A stretch of 64,000 nucleotides of DNA from Corynebacterium testudinoris (GTDB lineage: Bacteria; Actinomycetota; Actinomycetes; Mycobacteriales; Mycobacteriaceae): the NCBI RefSeq assembly GCF_001021045.1, contig NZ_CP011545.1:2542001-2606000 (forward strand), given 5' to 3'. The stretch's first letter is position 1, and each line of letters begins with the position of its first letter. The notes beneath the pieces were generated by a model that saw only the letters and a program-made list of their open reading frames with translations, searched no databases and was not told the origin of the DNA. Made by a program: the position numbers and the translations under genes. Shown here one piece after another: positions 35,117 to 44,567 of this stretch.

Positions 35117-36058
35117 TTATCGCTTCCTGAGCAGGTTTTTAAGGCGAGCGCTGAAGGTGCGGGCGTTGCCGAGGGCGGCGTCCGCGCGCTTGTTCAACCG
35201 CTCCGAGACTTTGGCTTCCTTGCGTTCCTTCCGCGCTGCACGCTCCTCGGCGTCGAGACGCGCGGCGTCGATAAGCGTCGGTGCGCTGCCACCCTCATCG
35301 GAAGGAATCCACGGCTCCCCGGACGGGAACGGACCGTAGGTCCGGGTGTAGTCATCGCGGACCACGTCCAGCAGCTCACTCATGACTGACTTGAGGCGCT
35401 CGGTGGCAACATCCGGATCCCCCGACGTAGCCACCGGCTCCCCGACGCGGATGAAGATCGGCGTGTTGCTCCGGCCGAGGTGCTTGGGCAGATCCTTCGT
35501 CCACACGCGCTGCGAACCCCAGATGACGACGGGCAACAGCGGGGCATCGGCCTCATCGGCAATGCGGACGGCACCGTTTTTGAAGTCCTTGAGCTGAAAG
35601 GCCCGCGAAATCGTCGCCTCCGGGAAAATACCCACGAGCTGACCACGGCGGAGCCGCTCAACTGCCTCGGTGCGGGAGGTCCCACCGGCGGCACGATCAA
35701 CCGGGAGGTGATCCATCGAGCGCATGAGCTTGCCAATGACCGGGACCTTGAACACTTCCTGCTTCGACATGAACCGAACCAACCGGTGGCCACGCAGGAA
35801 GGCGGGAATGCCCGCGAAGATGAAGTCATAGAAACCGGTGTGGTTGATAGCCAGCAAAGCAGGCCCGGTGGTGGGAATGTTCTCCGCCCCGAACACCGTG
35901 ATGGTCAGGCCCTGCGCCGACATGATGCGGCGCAGCAGGGGAATCATCACTCGGTTATAGGGGGCTTCCTTCGCCTCCTGCGGGTGGTCCGGCACGGTGG
36001 GCAGACCACGCGGGACATAGAAGCCGCTGCGGCGTTCAAATCGTTTGTTTCCGCTCAT
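35117..36058 (-). CDS. plsC: 1-acyl-sn-glycerol-3-phosphate acyltransferase-like protein (PlsC family)
   Basis: A 313-aa lysophospholipid acyltransferase with the HX4D catalytic motif NHTGFYDF (about residue 72) and the substrate-binding GIFPEATIS (about 146). An N-terminal hydrophobic segment and a basic C-terminal tail are present. It should acylate lysophosphatidic acid or a related lipid. It lies 2 bp after serS and 7 bp before the HAD gene, so serS-plsC-HAD-glpK read as one operon. M. tuberculosis has several PlsC-like genes at the same place (Rv3814c-Rv3816c). Confidence 0.9.
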   Translation of the reverse strand: MSGNKRFERRSGFYVPRGLPTVPDHPQEAKEAPYNRVMIPLLRRIMSAQGLTITVFGAENIPTTGPALLAINHTGFYDFIFAGIPAFLRGHRLVRFMSKQEVFKVPVIGKLMRSMDHLPVDRAAGGTSRTEAVERLRRGQLVGIFPEATISRAFQLKDFKNGAVRIADEADAPLLPVVIWGSQRVWTKDLPKHLGRSNTPIFIRVGEPVATSGDPDVATERLKSVMSELLDVVRDDYTRTYGPFPSGEPWIPSDEGGSAPTLIDAARLDAEERAARKERKEAKVSERLNKRADAALGNARTFSARLKNLLRKR

Positions 36059-36060
36059 GA

Positions 36061-37320
36061 CTACCTTTTCGGTTCGATGACGTCCTTGCCCACGAACGGG
36101 CGCAACGCCTCGGGGACGACGACGGAGCCGTCAGCCTGCTGATTGTTCTCCAGAATGGCGACGAGCCACCGAGTAGTGGCGAGGGTTCCATTGAGCGTGG
36201 CCACGACCTGCGCCTTGCCGTTTTCATCCCGGAAGCGGGTCTGCAACCGACGGCCCTGGAACGTCGTGCAGTTAGACGTAGAGGTGAGCTCACGGTAGGT
36301 CTCCTGGGTGGGCACCCAGCCTTCCGTATCGAATTTGCGGGCGGCCGAAGCACCGAGATCGCCACCGGCGATGTCAATAACGCGGTAGGGAACCTGCATG
36401 TCAGCGAGCATCTCCCGCTCCATGGCGAGCAGGGCCTGGTGCTGTGCTTCCGCTTCCTCGGGCTTGCAGTAGACAAACATTTCCACCTTGTCGAACTGGT
36501 GGACACGAATGATGCCGCGGGTGTCCTTGCCATAAGAACCGGCCTCCCGGCGGAAGCACGAGGACCAACCGGCGTACTTGAGCGGGCCGTTGCTCAGATC
36601 GATGATCTCGTCCTTGTGGTAGCCAGCCAGGGCCACCTCAGAGGTGCCGACGAGGTAGAGATCGTCGCGCTCGAGGTAGTAGATCTCCTCCGAGTGGTCA
36701 CCCAGGAACCCGGTTCCCTGCATGATTTCTGGGCGCACGAGCACCGGGGGGATCATGAGCTGGAACCCAGCCGCGCGGGCTTTTTGGGCGGCCAGGAGCA
36801 TCATGCCCAGCTGCAGGAAGGCGCCGTCGCCGGTGAGGTAATAGAAGCGGGAGCCGCCGACCTTAGTACCGCGCTCCATATCAATCAGCCCGAGGCTGGT
36901 GCCCAGTTCTAAGTGATCCTTAGGCTCGAAATCGAAGGTGGTGGGCTGGCCGACGGTGTCGAGGACGACGAAATCATCCTCGCCGCCAGCTGGAGCGCCA
37001 GCGACGACGTTGGACAGCCGCATTTGAATGTCATTGACCTTCTCCTCGGCCGACTTCTGAGCCTCCTCAGCTTCCTTTACCTTGGCCTTCAGCTCGTTGG
37101 ACCCCTGCAGCAGCGCGGGGCGATCCTCCGGCGCAGCCTGGCCGATCTTCTTGCCAAAGGACTTCTGCTCGGAGCGAAGGCCATCGGCGGCCTGGATGGC
37201 CTCGCGGCGAATTTCGTCCGCAGCCAGCAATTCGTCGACCAGCCCGGGATCCTCGCCGCGGGTGACCTGAGACGCGCGGACAACATCGGGATTCTCACGA
37301 AGGAATTTGAGATCAATCAC
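36061..37320 (-). CDS. serS: Seryl-tRNA synthetase
   Basis: A 419-aa class II aminoacyl-tRNA synthetase. The N-terminal long coiled-coil arm (about 25-105) binds tRNA-Ser. Motif 2 is in [21 protein letters not shown] near 260 and motif 3 is in [18 protein letters not shown] near 385. GTG 37320 ([11 protein letters not shown]) is chosen because it gives the standard SerRS N-terminus and length; the open frame extends ten codons upstream. It is divergent from the farR-like regulator. Confidence 0.95.
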   Translation of the reverse strand: MIDLKFLRENPDVVRASQVTRGEDPGLVDELLAADEIRREAIQAADGLRSEQKSFGKKIGQAAPEDRPALLQGSNELKAKVKEAEEAQKSAEEKVNDIQMRLSNVVAGAPAGGEDDFVVLDTVGQPTTFDFEPKDHLELGTSLGLIDMERGTKVGGSRFYYLTGDGAFLQLGMMLLAAQKARAAGFQLMIPPVLVRPEIMQGTGFLGDHSEEIYYLERDDLYLVGTSEVALAGYHKDEIIDLSNGPLKYAGWSSCFRREAGSYGKDTRGIIRVHQFDKVEMFVYCKPEEAEAQHQALLAMEREMLADMQVPYRVIDIAGGDLGASAARKFDTEGWVPTQETYRELTSTSNCTTFQGRRLQTRFRDENGKAQVVATLNGTLATTRWLVAILENNQQADGSVVVPEALRPFVGKDVIEPKR

Positions 37321-37473
37321 GCTCCCGAGCCTACCGCGCGCTGGGGCCATCGGGAGAAGGCAGCCGCCGGGTCTGCGTCCCTCTCATCTTATTTTGAGCT
37401 AAAACCCACTCTCATTCATATGATGTACATAGTTTCCGGGGTCCCAAATGAACACTGGTCATAACCACTCCTC

Positions 37474-37479
37474 TAGAAT
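37474..37479 (+). promoter_or_regulatory. -10 element (TAGAAT) indicating a leaderless farR transcript
   Basis: TAGAAT ends 6 nt before the farR ATG at 37486, and there is no purine-rich ribosome site in between. The transcription start should therefore coincide with the start codon, a common arrangement in corynebacteria. Confidence 0.55.
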
Positions 37480-37485
37480 AGGACT

Positions 37486-38256
37486 ATGCCAACTTCTTCT
37501 CGGAAGTCACCTCCGCCCGAGCTCCCGAACCGAATCATCGTCGATGGACCGATTCCCAAGCACGCTCAGCTCAGGTCGATTTTGGAAGAAATGTGCACCA
37601 CACAGCTGCGCCCCGGCGACATCCTGCCCGGCGAGCGCGCACTAGAAGAGGCCTACGGAGTTTCCCGGATTACTGTCCGCCGGGCCATCGGCGACCTCGT
37701 CGCGTCGAATCGCCTGCGTCGCGTCCGCGGGCGCGGCACCTTCGTCGCGCCCAGCCCCCTGGTGTCCAGGCTCCACTTGGCTTCGTTCAGCTCCGAGATG
37801 AAATCCCAGAACGTCGTTGCCTCATCGAAGATCCTCATGGCCGGGCGGGCCTGCGCCCCGCCCGACGTCGCCAGCTTCTTCGGGGTCAGCCCGAGCCTGC
37901 TGCACACGCACCTGCGCCGCCTCCGGTTGGGCGACGGCGAGCCTTATTCCATTGATGATGGTTGGTACAACGCCGCCTACGTACCCAATTTATTGGAAAA
38001 CGATGTCTACAACTCCGTCTATGCCATCGTGGAACGGGACTACGACCTGCCCATCACGGAGGCGGACCAGATCGTCACCGCGATCGAAGCCGACGACCAC
38101 CAGGCCGAGCTCCTCGAAGTTCCTCCGGGTACCGCGCTGCTCCACATCGTGCGCTTTTCCCGCTCCAATTCCTTGCCCATCGAGTGGTGTTCCTCGGTGT
38201 ACCGCACTGACCGCTACCGGTTGAATACCCGGGTTGTGCGGGCGGAAGGCCTCTGA
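37486..38256 (+). CDS. farR: GntR/HutC-family transcriptional regulator (FarR-like)
   Basis: A 256-aa regulator with an N-terminal winged helix (about 20-90, with LPGERALEEAYGVSRITVRRAIGDL as its helix-turn-helix) and a C-terminal UTRA effector domain (about 105-250). C. glutamicum farR, as I recall, lies next to serS and belongs to this subfamily; FarR is reported to bind promoters of fatty-acid and amino-acid genes. Assignment rests on subfamily and synteny. The gene is probably leaderless. Confidence 0.75.
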   Translation: MPTSSRKSPPPELPNRIIVDGPIPKHAQLRSILEEMCTTQLRPGDILPGERALEEAYGVSRITVRRAIGDLVASNRLRRVRGRGTFVAPSPLVSRLHLASFSSEMKSQNVVASSKILMAGRACAPPDVASFFGVSPSLLHTHLRRLRLGDGEPYSIDDGWYNAAYVPNLLENDVYNSVYAIVERDYDLPITEADQIVTAIEADDHQAELLEVPPGTALLHIVRFSRSNSLPIEWCSSVYRTDRYRLNTRVVRAEGL

Positions 38257-38321
38257 AATTCTCCTTAAGATCGCGTGGCGCGTTGGTATCGTCAACTCCA
38301 ACTGGGCACAATGGGAGAATT

Positions 38322-39329
38322 ATGAACCTGCGATCCGCTCGATCAGCGATAGCCGTGCGCACCGGCCTCGTGGCAACGTTGTGCGCCGCCACGGCGATCG
38401 GCACCTACGGCTACTTCACGGGCCACCCGGTCGGCGGCGATGCCACGCACGGCAGTGGCGTGTCCGCGTCCGCCGACGAGCCCGCCTCCTTCACCACGGC
38501 CGATGTCGGCGCCTGCTTGACGTGGAACGTCGCCGAGTCGGGCGAGGTCACCAACTTCGAACAGACCCCGTGCGAGAGCGAGCACCGTTTTGAGGTCTCT
38601 GCCCGGGAGAACCTGGGCACCTACCCCTCGTCTGAATTCGGCGATGAGGCCCCTCGCCCGGACCTCACCCGCCAAGCCCAGCTGCGCGAGGAGTTGTGCC
38701 AGGCCCCGACGTTGCGGTTCCTCAATGGCCGCTTTGACCCGGTGGGTCGCTACTCCATCGCCCCGATCCTGCCCCCGGCCGCCGCCTGGGAAGCCGGCGA
38801 TCGGACCATGCTGTGCGGGCTGCAGTCCACGGATTCCTCCGGCATGCCCATGCTCACCGTCGGCAGTGCCACCACCCAGGATCAAGCGCGCGTATCCAAG
38901 CCCGGGGAGTGCGTGTTCGTAGATAATTCCGCATCGCTGCGGACAGTGAATTGCTCCGAGGACCACAACCTCGAAGTGACCCAGGTGGTTGATCTCAGCT
39001 CGCAGTTCCCGGAGGGCGTTCCCTCCGTAGAAGACCAGGACCGCTACCTCTCCGGCGTGTGCACCCAAGCCGCGATGGACTATCTGGGCGGGGAGGAACA
39101 GCTCTACCAATCCACCCTGCAGCCGTATTGGGGAACCCTGGAGCAGGCCTCGTGGATCGGCGGCTCCCGCTCGGTGAACTGCGCGCTCACCTTCGCCCGC
39201 GAGGATGGAGCGTTTGCCACCGTCACCGGTTCCGCCAAGGATGGCCGCGACGCTCTGAGGGTTGATGGCCAGACCCCGGCCGCCCCGCCGGAGCGTGACC
39301 CCCTCCGAGAGTCCGCCGCAACCCCGTGA
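38322..39329 (+). CDS. Secreted/membrane-anchored septum-formation-family protein
   Basis: A 335-aa protein with an N-terminal membrane anchor or signal (about 8-30) and two tandem Cys-containing extracytoplasmic units, beginning VGACLTWN (about 60) and PGECVFVDN (about 198). Each pairs with downstream Cys in CESEH and CSEDH motifs, a pattern typical of the septum-formation family. The start at ATG 38322 has GGGAG at 38313-38317; the open frame begins 13 codons earlier. It matches Rv3835 in position. Its TGA overlaps the next GTG. Confidence 0.8.
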   Translation: MNLRSARSAIAVRTGLVATLCAATAIGTYGYFTGHPVGGDATHGSGVSASADEPASFTTADVGACLTWNVAESGEVTNFEQTPCESEHRFEVSARENLGTYPSSEFGDEAPRPDLTRQAQLREELCQAPTLRFLNGRFDPVGRYSIAPILPPAAAWEAGDRTMLCGLQSTDSSGMPMLTVGSATTQDQARVSKPGECVFVDNSASLRTVNCSEDHNLEVTQVVDLSSQFPEGVPSVEDQDRYLSGVCTQAAMDYLGGEEQLYQSTLQPYWGTLEQASWIGGSRSVNCALTFAREDGAFATVTGSAKDGRDALRVDGQTPAAPPERDPLRESAATP

Positions 39330-39673
39330 TCGAGGTCTCCGATTCCGTCTTCGAGGAGATGGTCAACGACGCCATTGACCTCATCCCCGAGGAATTCGCC
39401 CGCCACCTGGGCAACGTTGTCTTCCTGGTCCAAGAGTTCAACGAGGCCAACCCGGGCATCCTCGGGCTCTATGAGGGCGTGATGCTCACCGAGCGCACCT
39501 TTGATCACACCGGGTTCCTGCCCGACACGATCTCCATCTACAAAGGCGCGCTTCAGCAATTCTGCGACACCGAGGAGCAGCTAGCGGAGGAGATCAAAGT
39601 GACCGTCTTCCACGAGGTCGGGCACTACTTCGGGCTGGAAGAACACGAGCTGCACGAACTCGGTTGGGGCTAG
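39326..39673 (+). CDS. Small zincin-like metallopeptidase-fold protein
   Basis: A 115-aa protein of the actinobacterial DUF1025/zincin-like family: FHEVGHYFGLEEHELHELGW contains HExxH with a third acidic/His ligand candidate downstream. It is the counterpart of Rv3836. The GTG start overlaps the upstream stop (GTGA), so it is translated with the septum-formation-family protein. Proteolytic activity has not been shown for the family as far as I know. Confidence 0.88.
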   Translation: MIEVSDSVFEEMVNDAIDLIPEEFARHLGNVVFLVQEFNEANPGILGLYEGVMLTERTFDHTGFLPDTISIYKGALQQFCDTEEQLAEEIKVTVFHEVGHYFGLEEHELHELGWG

Positions 39674-39682
39674 CCCACCATC

Positions 39683-40345
39683 TCAGCCCGGCAGATCCCC
39701 ATCCGCCCAACGCAGGATCTCCCACTGCCCGAATTCTTTGCCCACCGGGTCGAGCACGATGAAGCGGCAATTGCCTAGGTAGCCGGCGAAAGCGTAGTCG
39801 GGGTCGACCCCGGTGGCATGGGTGGCCACGGTCCGCAGCGCCGCCCCGTGGCTGACCACGAGGACATCGCCCTCCTGACCGTCAGCGAGGTTTTCTGCCA
39901 CGAGGTTTTCCAGGACCGGCCGGAACCTGCCCACCACGTCAACGAAGGTCTCGCCGCCGGGGGTGGCGGCGAGCTCGTCCCCGGCCAGCCATCCCCGCAG
40001 GGCCTGGAAGTAGTGCAGGTGGGACTTTTCGTCGCTGAGCAGCTCGAGGTCCCCTGCGAAGACTTCATGGATCCCTGGGACGACGTCGATGCGTTGGCTG
40101 TTTTCGGGGAGGCCGGAGGCCTCCTCGTAGGCCCGGACGGCGAGGACTGCGGTCTGTTGGGCGCGCAGGGCGACGGAGGAAGCGACCGTCGATAAGCGAC
40201 TGTAGGTGGCTAGTTCGAGGCCGACTTCGCGCGCTTGGGCGCGACCATTGGCTGTGAGTTCGGCGCCGGGCGGGCGGGTATCCAGGCGGCGATTGACGTT
40301 GCTGTGGGTCTGGCCGTGGCGCAGGAGGATGAGGCGTCCGGCCAT
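39683..40345 (-). CDS. Histidine-phosphatase (phosphoglycerate-mutase-like) enzyme
   Basis: A 220-aa branch-1 histidine phosphatase. RHGQTHSN (about 9-16) carries the phosphorylated His, and the later VVSHGAALR (about 163-171) the second catalytic His. The substrate is unknown; glycolytic mutase activity is not implied because most such actinobacterial paralogues are phosphatases. It follows pheA by 1 bp and matches Rv3837c next to pheA, so they form an operon. Confidence 0.88.
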   Translation of the reverse strand: MAGRLILLRHGQTHSNVNRRLDTRPPGAELTANGRAQAREVGLELATYSRLSTVASSVALRAQQTAVLAVRAYEEASGLPENSQRIDVVPGIHEVFAGDLELLSDEKSHLHYFQALRGWLAGDELAATPGGETFVDVVGRFRPVLENLVAENLADGQEGDVLVVSHGAALRTVATHATGVDPDYAFAGYLGNCRFIVLDPVGKEFGQWEILRWADGDLPG

Positions 40346-40346
40346 G

Positions 40347-41288
40347 TCAGATGCCCTCCCGGCCTTCGCGCGCCGCCAGCACCCAATCCGTTGCCAGCTG
40401 CAGGCGGGTGAGGTTGGTTTCTAGTTCCTCCAGGCGACCCTCCTCCCGCGGGATCGGCCACGACCCGAGATAGGTGATGTCGTCGGCGCGCAGCCAGAGG
40501 GCGCGGAGGGCCTCGGCGAGCGGCGCATCATCAATATGCCCGTTGAGGTCGACATAGAAGTGGTAGGTGCCGAACTCCTGGCGCGTGGGCCGCGACTCGA
40601 TGCGGCTCATGTCCACACCTCGCAAGGAGAATTCCGTGAGCGCGCCGACGAGCGTGCCGGGCTCGTTGGGGAGGGTGAACACGACCGTCGTGGAATCGTT
40701 CCCGGTGCGCGGCGTGGGGACGCCGCGGGGGCCGACGACGACGAAGCGCGTCCGAGCCCCGGCCAGGTCAGCGACGTTATCCGCCACCACGTCCAGCCCG
40801 AACAGGGCGGCGGCACGGTCAGGGGCAGCGGCGGCATCAGCTCTGCCCTCCGCGACGGCCTCCGCGGCGGCCGCATTGGACGAGGCCGGGACAAACTTCG
40901 CCTCCGGAATGTTCTCCGCCAGCCATTTGCGCACCTGCTGATGAGCGACGGGATGGGTGGCAAAGGTCCGCACGTCCGACAACGCCATGCCGGGGCGCAC
41001 CATGATGGAAAAGGCGATCTCCAGCTCCAACTCCCGGTAAATCTGCACTCCGCCATCATCAACGAGGGCATCGAACGTCGAGGTCACCGACCCATCCACG
41101 GAGTTTTCAATGGCCACGCACGCGAAGCTCGCGGCCCCCGTTCGCACCGCATCGAGCGCCTCCCGCGGCGAACTCACCGGCAGTTGGACGATCTCCGCCT
41201 CCCCAAAGGCACCCGCCTCGGCGAAGCGCAGGAGCGCCGCCTCCGTAAAAGTTCCGGCGGGTCCGAGGAAAGCGACAGTGGTGGTCAT
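40347..41288 (-). CDS. pheA: Prephenate dehydratase PheA
   Basis: A 313-aa enzyme converting prephenate to phenylpyruvate for phenylalanine synthesis. The dehydratase domain starts VAFLGPAGTFTEAALL (about 5-20), with the catalytic Thr region near 165-200. The regulatory ACT domain (about 200-285) has FSLRGVDMSRIESRPTRQEFG, which binds phenylalanine. ATG 41288 gives the standard N-terminus; the open frame runs further upstream. Confidence 0.95.
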   Translation of the reverse strand: MTTTVAFLGPAGTFTEAALLRFAEAGAFGEAEIVQLPVSSPREALDAVRTGAASFACVAIENSVDGSVTSTFDALVDDGGVQIYRELELEIAFSIMVRPGMALSDVRTFATHPVAHQQVRKWLAENIPEAKFVPASSNAAAAEAVAEGRADAAAAPDRAAALFGLDVVADNVADLAGARTRFVVVGPRGVPTPRTGNDSTTVVFTLPNEPGTLVGALTEFSLRGVDMSRIESRPTRQEFGTYHFYVDLNGHIDDAPLAEALRALWLRADDITYLGSWPIPREEGRLEELETNLTRLQLATDWVLAAREGREGI

Positions 41289-41322
41289 GACTGACAGCCT
41301 ATCCAGTCGTAATGTGGTCGGC

Positions 41323-42555
41323 ATGGTTTCCTCCGTCCGCGCGACTGTCGCCGCACTTCGTCGTGGTGAGCTCACCGCCACCTCCCAGGTGGAGGAGTTG
41401 GCGCGCCGCCTGGACGGCCTCACCCCTGCGGAACATGGCCTCAGTCATCTCGACCTCGATGCCGCCTATTCGGCGGCCATGCTTATCGACGCCGTCCCTC
41501 CCGCCCACCGCAGCCGCCTCCACGGTGTGCTCATGCCCATCAAAGATCTGTCCAACGTGGCCGGGATGCCCACCACCTCCGGGTCGGCCCGGCGCGCCCG
41601 GCTGGCCCACCACAACGACGTTGTGGTGGAGGAGTTGTTGGCCGAGGGGGTGATTATCCCGGGCAAGTCGGCTGCCGCGGAGCTGGGGTTGACCATTTAC
41701 ACCGAGCCGCCGGGGCTGGCTTTCCCCGATAATCCGCTGTGGCCCGGGCGCACCCCCGCTGGATCATCCGGTGGGGCGGCGGTGCTGGTGGCGCGCGGTA
41801 TTCTTCCCGCCGCCCATGCGTCGGATGGGGGCGGCTCGATCCGCGTTCCGGCGGCCGCCTGCGGGGTCGTCGGGTTTAAGCCCTCCGCCCCGCAGCTGGC
41901 CGCCCAGGGGTTTATCACGCGCACCGTCGATGATGCAGCGTTTCTGCACGGTCATCCCGTGGGCGTGGGTCCCCGCCGGCGGATCGGGGTCTTAGCCGAG
42001 CCGTTGTTCGCCGAGGCAGAGGTGGATGACCTCATGCTGGCGGCGTTGACCTCAGCTGCGTCCGTGTTGGCGTCGGCGGGGCACGAGGTCGTGGCGGTGG
42101 ACCCGTATCCGCAGGCGGCGGAGACCTTCGCGGCCTTCCGCACGATCTTTACCGCCAAGCTCGTCGGGCTGCGCGGCCCCACCGAGGGCATCGTGGCGTG
42201 GCTGCGCGCCCACGGTCGCGCGGTCACCCGATCCCAGTTCGCCGAGGCCACGGCTCACGCGGCGGCATTGCCATCACTACTTGCTGTGAACTGGGGCGTC
42301 GACGCGATCGTTACCCCCATGACCACCACGGCCGCTCCCCCACCCATCGGCTACTTCACCGACCTGGAGCCCGAGGAGAATTTTCTCGCCCAGACCCGCT
42401 GGTCGCCGTGGGGCTCGCTGTTCAACATGTCCGGGCGCGGGGCGATCTCGGTGCCGTGGACCGTGGCAGGCGGACCGCCGGTGGGCGTGCACCTCGGGTC
42501 GATCACCCTCGATGATGCCTCCCTACTGCAGCTGGCCGGGGAGCTGGAGCGATGA
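41323..42555 (+). CDS. Amidase-signature family hydrolase
   Basis: A 410-aa amidase-signature enzyme. The catalytic triad is seen as Lys in [14 protein letters not shown] (about 69-82), cis-Ser in the AGSSGG motif (about 147-152), and nucleophile Ser in [11 protein letters not shown] (about 171-181). It hydrolyses an unknown amide. It is not GatA, being short of the usual length and outside a gat operon. ATG 41323 leaves 34 bp to pheA; an upstream in-frame ATG at 41287 overlaps pheA. It overlaps the next gene by 4 bp (ATGA). Confidence 0.88.
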   Translation: MVSSVRATVAALRRGELTATSQVEELARRLDGLTPAEHGLSHLDLDAAYSAAMLIDAVPPAHRSRLHGVLMPIKDLSNVAGMPTTSGSARRARLAHHNDVVVEELLAEGVIIPGKSAAAELGLTIYTEPPGLAFPDNPLWPGRTPAGSSGGAAVLVARGILPAAHASDGGGSIRVPAAACGVVGFKPSAPQLAAQGFITRTVDDAAFLHGHPVGVGPRRRIGVLAEPLFAEAEVDDLMLAALTSAASVLASAGHEVVAVDPYPQAAETFAAFRTIFTAKLVGLRGPTEGIVAWLRAHGRAVTRSQFAEATAHAAALPSLLAVNWGVDAIVTPMTTTAAPPPIGYFTDLEPEENFLAQTRWSPWGSLFNMSGRGAISVPWTVAGGPPVGVHLGSITLDDASLLQLAGELER

Positions 42556-43289
42556 CTACGCCACGCCTGCAGCGGGTGCGCCTGGAAATCCTGCTCGTCC
42601 TGGCCATCACCTTTGGCATCTCGGGTCTGCGGGCTTCGCTCCGGCTTATCGATGCCCTCCTCGACCCCACTCCCCTCAACGAGCAGCAGGTCACGCTCAA
42701 CACCACCATGTCCTCGTCGGCGTGGATCGACCTGGCTCTGCAATTGTGCTCGGCCGGGGTCCTCGTCGCCTACGGTTGCCTCGCCTTGTTCCTCCTCGCC
42801 GCTGATCGGATCACGCTCCATCCCCCGCGCTGGAGCGACGTGGCTTGGGGCGCTGGTTTGGCGGCGATCATTGGGCTCCCCGGCCTGGTTTTTTACGCCT
42901 CCGCGGTCCACCTCGGCCTCTCCCGGGAAGTGATCCCCACCACGTTGACGCACCCGTGGACGGAAGTGCCCGTGCAGTTGCTCTGGTCCGGGGCGAATGC
43001 CTTCGGCGAGGAAATCGTCGTCGTCTTCTACCTGCTCACCCGGTTGCGTGGTCTCGGCTGGGGTATGCCCGCCGCGCTGGCTACCTCGAGTGTGCTGCGG
43101 GGCAGCTACCACCTCTACCAGGGGGTATCCGCCGGCTTCGGCAATATCCTCATGGGCCTGCTCTACGGGTGGTTCTATTGGCGCACCGGCCGCGTGTGGC
43201 CTTTGGTCATTGCTCACTTCCTCATCGATGCCTTCGCCTTCGTCGGCTACTCCCTCCTGGCCGGCAACCTCTCATTTCTGGGACTGTGA
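42552..43289 (+). CDS. CPBP-family intramembrane glutamic protease (Abi/CAAX-like)
   Basis: A 245-aa polytopic protein with about seven membrane segments and the three CPBP motifs: FGEEIVVVFYLLTRL (about residues 153-167), RGSYHLYQG (about 185-193) and HFLIDAF (about 225-231). Together these supply the catalytic Glu/Glu, His and His/Asp residues of intramembrane endopeptidases. Bacteriocin-immunity or prenyl-protein roles are known for relatives; nothing here selects one. It is translationally coupled to the amidase gene. Confidence 0.87.
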   Translation: MTTPRLQRVRLEILLVLAITFGISGLRASLRLIDALLDPTPLNEQQVTLNTTMSSSAWIDLALQLCSAGVLVAYGCLALFLLAADRITLHPPRWSDVAWGAGLAAIIGLPGLVFYASAVHLGLSREVIPTTLTHPWTEVPVQLLWSGANAFGEEIVVVFYLLTRLRGLGWGMPAALATSSVLRGSYHLYQGVSAGFGNILMGLLYGWFYWRTGRVWPLVIAHFLIDAFAFVGYSLLAGNLSFLGL

Positions 43290-43306
43290 CAGGTAACCTC
43301 TAATCC

Positions 43307-44563
43307 ATGGATGAACGGGACTACCGAGACGACCGCAGGCCACCCCGCCCGCGATCTACCGACCCACGCGATTCGGGCGACATCGTCCGTGGGCGCGACG
43401 GCCGTCCCCTCGTCGATCGTTTCGGCCGCCCCGTTCGCCGCCGCCCGGAAGCTCGGCCGGAGGCGCGGAGCACCCCGCAGCGTCGCCCGCGTCGCGACGC
43501 CCCGCCTCCCGCTGCCGAGCCGACCCGCTTCGAGGCTCCTCGGCAGTACATTCCCCCGCGCGAGGTTCCCCGTAGGCCCCAACCTGCGCAATCAGGGCAG
43601 CCAGTGCCGCGATCCATTCGCCCCCAACCGGCCGCAGCACCCCGTAAGCGTCGACGGGCTCCCCGGCCGGGTGGTTACCTCCGCTCGCTCGGCGGGCTAC
43701 TCGCGGTGGTGTTGGTCCTCGGCATATCGATGCTCTTCTGGGTGGATTCCAAGCTCACCCGCGTCGAGGCGACTCCTTCCCCGCAGGTGGCCAACACCGC
43801 CGGAACGAACTGGCTGCTCGTGGGTTCCGATTCCCGTCAGGGCATGAGCGAGGAGGACGTCGCCCGGCTGGGTACCGGCGGTGACATTGGCATCGGCCGC
43901 ACGGACACGATCATGCTGCTGCACATCCCCAATGGTGGTCAGGCGCGGCTTGTGTCCCTGCCCCGCGACAGCTACGTTTCCATCCCCGGATACGGCGAGG
44001 ACAAGATCAACGCCGCCTTCACCTACGGTGGGCCAACCTTGCTGGCGTCCACGGTCGAACAGGCTACTGGCCTGCGAATTGACCACTACGCAGAGATCGG
44101 CATGGGCGGGCTGGCCAACGTCGTGGACGCCATCGGCGGGGTCGAGCTCTGCCCCACCGAGCCCATCAATGATCCACTGGCCAACCTCAACATCGTCGCG
44201 GGTTGCCAAGAGATGGACGGGCCCTCCGCCTTGGGTTATGTGCGCACTCGCGCCACCGCCATGGGTGACCTCGACCGGGTGGATCGCCAGCGGGAGTTCT
44301 TCGGGGCGCTCATGTCCGAGGCCACCCGCCCGTCGACGTTGCTCAATCCCTTCGACTTCTTCCCGCTCGTGTCCAACACGGCCAACTCCTTCACCGTGGG
44401 CAAGGGCGACCATGCGTGGCACTTGGCGCGGATGGCGCTGGCCATGCGCGGCGGCGTCACCACGGAGACCGTTCCCGTCGGCGGGTTCGCCGACTACGCC
44501 GTGGGCAACGTGGTGCTGTGGGATCAGGCCGGCGCGCAGGCGCTGTGGAGCTCGATGAAGTAG
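43307..44563 (+). CDS. lcpB: LytR-CpsA-Psr ligase (LcpB-like)
   Basis: A 418-aa LCP protein with an Arg/Pro-rich cytosolic N-terminus (about 1-122), one membrane helix (about 125-146) and an extracellular LCP domain (about 165-390). The hallmark motifs are TDTIMLLHI, SLPRDSYVSIPGYGEDKINAAF with the catalytic Arg/Asp residues, and DLDRVDRQREF. It lacks the C-terminal LytR_C domain, unlike LcpA. LCP enzymes join arabinogalactan to peptidoglycan, fitting the cell-wall cluster here. The context beside pheA matches C. glutamicum cg3210 (lcpB) as I recall. Confidence 0.88.
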   Translation: MDERDYRDDRRPPRPRSTDPRDSGDIVRGRDGRPLVDRFGRPVRRRPEARPEARSTPQRRPRRDAPPPAAEPTRFEAPRQYIPPREVPRRPQPAQSGQPVPRSIRPQPAAAPRKRRRAPRPGGYLRSLGGLLAVVLVLGISMLFWVDSKLTRVEATPSPQVANTAGTNWLLVGSDSRQGMSEEDVARLGTGGDIGIGRTDTIMLLHIPNGGQARLVSLPRDSYVSIPGYGEDKINAAFTYGGPTLLASTVEQATGLRIDHYAEIGMGGLANVVDAIGGVELCPTEPINDPLANLNIVAGCQEMDGPSALGYVRTRATAMGDLDRVDRQREFFGALMSEATRPSTLLNPFDFFPLVSNTANSFTVGKGDHAWHLARMALAMRGGVTTETVPVGGFADYAVGNVVLWDQAGAQALWSSMK

Positions 44564-44567
44564 TCCG